A DNA stretch of 64,000 nucleotides from Xanthomonas dyei. GTDB lineage: Bacteria > Pseudomonadota > Gammaproteobacteria > Xanthomonadales > Xanthomonadaceae. The notes under the pieces are model-generated. The model worked only from the letters and a program-made list of their open reading frames with translations, was not told the DNA's origin and did not search any database. Shown here in pieces: positions 59,974 through 64,000 of the stretch (position 1 is its first letter; each line of letters starts with the position of its first letter). Location: NCBI RefSeq assembly GCF_002939865.1, contig NZ_MDEE01000001.1, forward strand, positions 248,001 through 312,000, written 5' to 3'. The translations under genes and the position numbers were made by a program.

Positions 59974-61068
59974 ATGTCCAAATCCACTGAATCTCCGTTG
60001 TTTTCCCCGGTGCGCCTGGGCGCATTGGATCTTGCCAACCGCGTGATCATGGCGCCGCTGACGCGCAACCGCGCCGGCGCCGGCCAGGTGCCCTCGCCGC
60101 TCGCCGCCGAGTATTACGGCCAGCGCGCCACCGCCGGCCTGATCGTGGCCGAAGGCACGCAGATCAGTCCGCTCGGCCAGGGGTATCTCGACACCCCCGG
60201 CATCCATACCCAGGCGCAGGTCGAAGGCTGGCGCGCAGTCACCGATGAAGTGCACCGCCGTGGCGGCAAGATCGTGCTGCAGCTGTGGCATGTCGGCCGC
60301 GTCTCGCATACCAGCGTGCTGCCTCCGGGCGAAGTACCGGTTGCGCCCAGCGCCATTCGCGCCGAAGGCAAGACCTACACCAAGAACGGCTTCGAAGATG
60401 TGTCCGAACCACGCGAACTTGCGCTGGATGAAATCCCCGCATTGATCGAGGACTACCGTATCGCCGCACGCAATGCGATCGATGCCGGGTTCGATGGTGT
60501 GGAAGTGCATGCCGCCAACGGCTATCTGCTCGATCAGTTCCTGCGCGATGGCTCCAACAAGCGCACCGACGCTTACGGCGGCGACATCGAAAACCGTACG
60601 CGCCTGCTGAGCGAAGTGGTGCAGGCCATCGCCGACGAAATCGGCGCCGAGCGCACCGGCGTGCGCTTGTCGCCGGTGACTCCGGTGTACGGCGCGCACG
60701 ACTCCGATCCGCAGCCCTTGTTCGAACGTGCGGTGGAGCGGCTCAACCTGATCGGTGGGCTGGCCTTCGTGCATGTGATCGAAGGCGCCACCGGCGGCCC
60801 GCGCGACAACATCGCCTTCGACTACGCCGCGTTGCGTGCCAAGTTCGATGGTGCCTGGATCGCCAATAACGGCTACAACCGCGGCATGTCCGAACAGGCC
60901 ATCAGCAGCGGCTACGCCGATGCGATCGCTTATGGCCGCCCGTTCATCGCCAACCCGGATCTGGTGCGTCGCCTGCGCGAGAACGCGCCGCTGACGGAAG
61001 TCGACCAGACCACGCTGTACGGTGGTGGCGCCAAGGGCTATACGGACTACCCCGCACTGGCGGATTGA
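59974..61068 (+). CDS. nemA: Old-yellow-enzyme family alkene reductase
   Basis: The 364-residue FMN barrel reduces activated C=C bonds with NAD(P)H. RVIMAPLTRNRAGAGQVPSP, QLWHVGRVSHTSVLPPGEVP, GFDGVEVHAANGYLLDQFLR and YGGDIENRTRLL are the family blocks, with the His-Asn pair (HAAN) and a Tyr nearby. GYADAIAYGRPFIANPDLVR binds the flavin phosphate. Close relatives are NemA and xenobiotic reductases. The start at 59974 is preferred; earlier codons are not conserved. It is divergent from the MFS gene. Confidence 0.93.
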   Translation: MSKSTESPLFSPVRLGALDLANRVIMAPLTRNRAGAGQVPSPLAAEYYGQRATAGLIVAEGTQISPLGQGYLDTPGIHTQAQVEGWRAVTDEVHRRGGKIVLQLWHVGRVSHTSVLPPGEVPVAPSAIRAEGKTYTKNGFEDVSEPRELALDEIPALIEDYRIAARNAIDAGFDGVEVHAANGYLLDQFLRDGSNKRTDAYGGDIENRTRLLSEVVQAIADEIGAERTGVRLSPVTPVYGAHDSDPQPLFERAVERLNLIGGLAFVHVIEGATGGPRDNIAFDYAALRAKFDGAWIANNGYNRGMSEQAISSGYADAIAYGRPFIANPDLVRRLRENAPLTEVDQTTLYGGGAKGYTDYPALAD

Positions 61069-61083
61069 GTCCGACCACGGCTC

Positions 61084-61156
61084 GCCCGATCACCGCTGCA
61101 ACGACGCGGCGGTGATCGGGCAGCGAATGCATCGCGCGCGCGCAGTGCGCGATGCA
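61084..61156. terminator. Two adjacent GC hairpins after nemA
   Basis: GCCCGATCACCGC at 61084-61096 pairs perfectly with 61109-61121. TGCATCGCGC at 61128-61137 pairs with 61147-61156. Neither has a T run. Together they could slow or stop transcription 16 bases after the nemA stop. Confidence 0.5.
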
Positions 61157-61303
61157 GTGCGGCACGACCACCGCAGACCAGCCAACTGGACGTCCTGCGT
61201 GTGCAGCCAAGGTTCGCATTGCGCGCCGACACCGCAGCATCGCCACATGACGCGCACATCGCATGCCGCTAGCATCCAGGCAGCCCTTGTTGCTGGACGA
61301 CCC

Positions 61304-62353
61304 ATGCGCCGCTTTCTCTCGTTTGCTCTGTGCTGCACGCTGCTGATCGGCGGGCCAGCGCTCGCCGTGCCGTTCTGGGGCGCGCACCAGTCCAGCCCTG
61401 CCGATACCTTGCCCACGCAGCTCAAACCAGGCGAATGGATCTGGGGTGGCGTCAGCAAAGGCTGGGGGCCGATGGCGGTGATCGTCAGCCTGACCGAACA
61501 ACGCGCCTATGCGTATCGCAATGGCATCCTGATCGGCGTGTCCACCATCAGTTCCGGTAAGCCCGGGCACGAAACGCCGACCGGTGTGTTCACCATCCTG
61601 CAGAAGGACAAGGACCACCGCTCCAACATCTACAACGCCGCCCCCATGCCGTATCAGCAGCGGCTCACCTGGGACGGCGTCGCCCTGCACGCCGGCGGCC
61701 TGCCCGGCTATCCGGAATCGCACGGTTGCGTGCATCTGCCGTCAGAATTTGCGCGATTGCTGTTCGACAATTCCAACATGGGCATGGTGGTGGTGGTCGC
61801 GCAGGCCGGCATCAGTGCAGACGATGTGGTGCATCCGCGCGCGCTCAGCCCGATCGATCCCACCACCGGCGCCGAGCGCGCCCTGCTGCCGCTGCCCAAC
61901 GGCCAGGCATTTGCCTGGCAGCCGGACCTGGCACCGACCGGCCCGATCTCCATGCTGATCAGCAGCACCGACCAGCAACTGGTGGTCTACCGCAACGGTG
62001 TGGAAATCGGCCGCGCGCAGGTTGCCTTGCATGCACAGCCCGGCGCCGCGCCGCTGGGCACGCAGGCGTTCATCGTCGGCCAGGGCTTTTTGCCGGGCGA
62101 CCTACCCGGGTTGCCCGGTCAGCGCATGCCCAACTGGATGCGGATCGGCATTCCCGGCAGTACCACCGCCGCAGGGCAGGCGCTGGACGCCGCCACCATC
62201 GCGCGCCTGCAGGTGCCGCCCGCATTTCTGGCCGGGCTGCTGCCGCTGCTGACCCCTGGCGTGGTGTTGGTCGCCACCGACCAGCGCATCCTGCCCGAGA
62301 CCACCGGCGCCAAGCTGCAGGTACTGAATTCGGATCCGCCTGAAACGCCATGA
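61304..62353 (+). CDS. L,D-transpeptidase (YkuD domain), exported
   Basis: The 349-residue protein has a signal peptide (LSFALCCTLLIGGPALAVPF) and an N-terminal YkuD domain. The catalytic motif is VALHAGGLPGYPESHGCVHL, with His129, Ser139, His140 and Cys142 as the nucleophile. TGVFTILQKDKDHRS is the usual substrate-binding strand. Such enzymes form 3-3 crosslinks in peptidoglycan or attach lipoproteins to it. The C-terminal half (about 200-340) repeats a weaker YkuD-like pattern (SMLISSTDQQLVVYRNGVEI) without a Cys. The start at 61304 is fixed by the signal peptide. Confidence 0.92.
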   Translation: MRRFLSFALCCTLLIGGPALAVPFWGAHQSSPADTLPTQLKPGEWIWGGVSKGWGPMAVIVSLTEQRAYAYRNGILIGVSTISSGKPGHETPTGVFTILQKDKDHRSNIYNAAPMPYQQRLTWDGVALHAGGLPGYPESHGCVHLPSEFARLLFDNSNMGMVVVVAQAGISADDVVHPRALSPIDPTTGAERALLPLPNGQAFAWQPDLAPTGPISMLISSTDQQLVVYRNGVEIGRAQVALHAQPGAAPLGTQAFIVGQGFLPGDLPGLPGQRMPNWMRIGIPGSTTAAGQALDAATIARLQVPPAFLAGLLPLLTPGVVLVATDQRILPETTGAKLQVLNSDPPETP

Positions 62354-62522
62354 GCGCTATCGGCGCGCTGCCTGCCCAGGCGGCAACGGCAGTGCTGTTT
62401 GCGTGCTGCGTGCTGCGTAACGCCGCGTGGTAACGGGCTGATCTGTCGCTGCGGGCAGCACGATTGTCAGCACAGCGCTGCTGGCACATGATGCGGCTAC
62501 CTCATTGCCAAGGATGTGGGTG

Positions 62523-63314
62523 ATGCGCCTGCTCGCTGCGGTTTTGTTCGGCATCAATGTTGTCGCATGGACCATGGCCGATGCATCGGCACAAACAACG
62601 CGTCCTGCGCCGCCAAGCGCGGACTGCCTGGATGCGCGCCAGGTGACGGAATTGCATCAGGCCGATGCGCGCACGCTCGCGGTCGCACAACACGACGGAC
62701 GCCTGTTCCGCCTGCAGTTGGCGCAGGACTGCCCACAGCTCGCCGCGCAGGCAGATGCCCATCTGCTCGCGCCGCACGGTTGGGTCTGCAATGGCGCACA
62801 GGCGTTTGTCAGCGTCGGGCAGCAACGGTGCGCCATCAGCCAGGTCACCACGCTCAGCGCGCGCGACTACGCCGGTATTGCCCGGCAGCGCGACCGCGAC
62901 GGTGTGCCCACGCTGGAAGGCGTCAGCGTGCGCGAGGCGCGTCGTCGCAACTTCGCCGGCGCGTCCAGCTACTGCTTCAATCCCAGCATGCTGCGCGCAT
63001 GGTCGGAAGACGCGCAGGGCCTGGTGGTGGAAGTGTCGCCACGCCATCCCGGCACGCATCGCCATTATCGCGTCGAGTTGATGGATAGCTGCCGCGAACT
63101 CAGCAGCGCACCCCCCATCCGCTTCGTGTCCGGCATGGGCTTGAATGCGATCTGCGGCAATCCCGGCGACAAGGTCGATGTCCTCGACGAAATCGGCCTT
63201 GCCGGCGCAGGCGTCGGGACGGGCCAGCAAGGCGACCTGAGCACCACGCGCGGCGGGCAGTTTGCGCAGATGCGCCAGAGCTGCATGGTGGCCGCGGTCT
63301 ATCCGCGCGATTGA
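62523..63314 (+). CDS. Exported Cys-rich protein, DUF6491-like N-terminal domain
   Basis: The 263-residue protein has a signal peptide (LAAVLFGINVVAWTMADASA) and about ten Cys. ADCLDARQVTELHQADARTL, RLFRLQLAQDCPQL and the GWVCNGAQAFVSVGQQRCAI segment resemble the DUF6491 domain. The second half has SYCFNPSMLRAWS, MDSCRELSS, LNAICGNPGDKVDV and MRQSCMVAAVYP. It is probably periplasmic and disulfide-bonded. In-frame starts at 62505 (TTG) and 62514 (ATG) are alternatives, since AGGA lies close to each. Function unknown. Confidence 0.78.
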   Translation: MRLLAAVLFGINVVAWTMADASAQTTRPAPPSADCLDARQVTELHQADARTLAVAQHDGRLFRLQLAQDCPQLAAQADAHLLAPHGWVCNGAQAFVSVGQQRCAISQVTTLSARDYAGIARQRDRDGVPTLEGVSVREARRRNFAGASSYCFNPSMLRAWSEDAQGLVVEVSPRHPGTHRHYRVELMDSCRELSSAPPIRFVSGMGLNAICGNPGDKVDVLDEIGLAGAGVGTGQQGDLSTTRGGQFAQMRQSCMVAAVYPRD

Positions 63315-63317
63315 TCG

Positions 63318-63336
63318 CGCCTGCAAGACAGGCGCT
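63318..63336. terminator. Hairpin after the Cys-rich exported gene
   Basis: GCGCCTG, loop CAAGA, CAGGCGC: a seven-base-pair stem directly after the stop, between convergent genes. No T run. Confidence 0.4.
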
Positions 63337-63429
63337 GCATTGCACCGCGGGAGCGCGCGCGATGCAGTGCAGCTGCCCGCATCGCGCACAAGCGCATTCC
63401 TGCGCGAGCGATTTACCAGCGGGTGACGC

Positions 63430-63765
63430 TCACGCCTTGCGCAAAAAGCAGGTCTTCAGCACCAGTCCCTTGATCTTTTCCGAGTTGCCTTCGATATGCT
63501 CGGCATCGTCTTCGACCAGGCGGATATTGCGGATCACCGTGCCTTGCTTGAGCGGAATCGACGCGCCCTTGACCTTGAGATCCTTGATCACCGTCACCGT
63601 GTCGCCGGCCTGCAGCACGTTGCCATTGCTGTCGCGCACGACCGTCGCGCTCGCGGCGGCGTCGCCCGCACTCCATTGGAAACCGCACTCCGCGCAAACC
63701 GACAACGCGCCGTCGGCATAGGTGTTGTCCTGGCCGCATTGCGGGCAGGCGGGAACGCTAGACAT
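63430..63765 (-). CDS. PhnA/YjdM-type zinc-ribbon protein
   Basis: The 111-residue protein starts with a zinc ribbon (PACPQCGQDNTYADGALSVC, then CGFQWSAGD: two CxxC pairs) and continues with the PhnA domain: VVRDSNGNVLQAGDTVTVIK, VKGASIPLKQGTVIRNIRLV and IKGLVLKTCFLRKA. The name PhnA comes from its position near phosphonate genes in E. coli, but its role there is not established; no phosphonate genes are near here. The upstream open codons are rejected because the zinc ribbon begins right at this ATG. Confidence 0.92.
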   Translation of the reverse strand: MSSVPACPQCGQDNTYADGALSVCAECGFQWSAGDAAASATVVRDSNGNVLQAGDTVTVIKDLKVKGASIPLKQGTVIRNIRLVEDDAEHIEGNSEKIKGLVLKTCFLRKA

Positions 63766-63879
63766 GCGAGTCCTTGATCGAAACGGGCGTGGATTGTAGC
63801 TCCCCGGCGCTGCGATCACGCACCCGGCACGGCCGCGGCGCGATAGTGCCGTGCTTATCGAATACCCCGCAGGTCGCAC

Positions 63880-64000
63880 GTGTCCAACCAGCCAGAGTCC
63901 CCCACACCGCGCGCCACACCCCCTGGTGACGCCGACGCTGGCCCCAGCGATGCGGGCCCGAGCAGCCCTGCAAAACCCAAGGGCTCGCACCTGGTGGTTT
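63880..64000 (+). CDS. Possible start of a gene running off the right end
   Basis: From a GTG at 63880 the frame is open to the window end. It encodes a Pro/Ser/Ala-rich, low-complexity N-terminus (SNQPESPTPRATPPGDADAG) and then KPKGSHLVV, which could lead into a folded or membrane domain. An AGGTC sequence lies a few bases upstream. The gene is divergent from the PhnA-type gene. Too little is visible for identification. Confidence 0.4.
   Translation, partial: MSNQPESPTPRATPPGDADAGPSDAGPSSPAKPKGSHLVV

Noticed and set aside
59731-60774. Open upstream extension of the MFS transporter frame across nemA
   Set aside because: The extension has no conserved content and lies opposite a clear old-yellow-enzyme gene; the ATG at 59730 has a good RBS and the correct MFS start.

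Overview
The window is chromosomal DNA of a Xanthomonas-type gammaproteobacterium (Lysobacterales). Three things point there: high G+C, the unbroken gene order pyrH-frr-uppS-cdsA-dxr-rseP-bamA-lpxD-fabZ-lpxA-lpxB-rnhB-dnaE-accA, and a family of short GGGAATC/GATTCCC repeats between genes that I associate with this genus. I saw no tRNA or rRNA gene, CRISPR array, prophage or insertion sequence.

Region 1 (1-17.4 kb) is a core envelope and information cluster on the plus strand. It covers the end of pyrH, ribosome recycling (frr), undecaprenyl-PP and CDP-diacylglycerol synthesis (uppS, cdsA), the MEP pathway (dxr), site-2 protease (rseP), outer-membrane assembly (bamA), lipid A synthesis (lpxD, fabZ, lpxA, lpxB), RNase HII, DNA polymerase III alpha and acetyl-CoA carboxylase alpha. 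Many neighbours overlap by ATGA. A strong terminator and a small exported minus-strand protein split bamA from lpxD. Repeat arms have entered the coding ends of lpxB and rnhB.

Region 2 (17.4-39.5 kb) is mixed housekeeping and accessory DNA. It holds a TPR membrane protein, a small pocket with two genes of atypical composition, hemJ, a methyltransferase, an intracellular PHB depolymerase, a PadR/HAAS-sensor pair, an AlgE-like outer-membrane protein, a DUF502 protein, a queuosine-precursor transporter, a DUF885 protein, the S-methylmethionine pair mmuP-mmuM, a VOC protein, a DUF2147 protein, metG, a HAD phosphatase and a soluble RnfB-like ferredoxin.

Region 3 (39.8-49.7 kb) is the most distinctive part. 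Two exported or membrane proteins of unknown function and an ECF sigma factor with an RskA-type anti-sigma factor precede a compact seven-gene operon: fatty-acid desaturase, COG2907 FAD oxidoreductase, DUF1365, a divergent cyclopropane-synthase-like methyltransferase, DUF2878, DUF1295 and a second Cfa-like methyltransferase. I infer that this operon modifies acyl chains already in membrane phospholipids, perhaps to branched, cyclopropane or furan fatty acids, under stress control.

Region 4 (50-64 kb) contains a RidA protein, a DUF998 membrane protein, and convergent mprF and acvB/virJ, a probable make-and-break pair for aminoacyl-phosphatidylglycerol. It continues with an HD phosphohydrolase, an RNA 2',3'-cyclic phosphodiesterase, a DUF2383 four-helix protein, an MFS exporter, an old-yellow-enzyme reductase, an L,D-transpeptidase, an exported Cys-rich protein and a PhnA zinc-ribbon protein. 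A possible gene runs off the right end.
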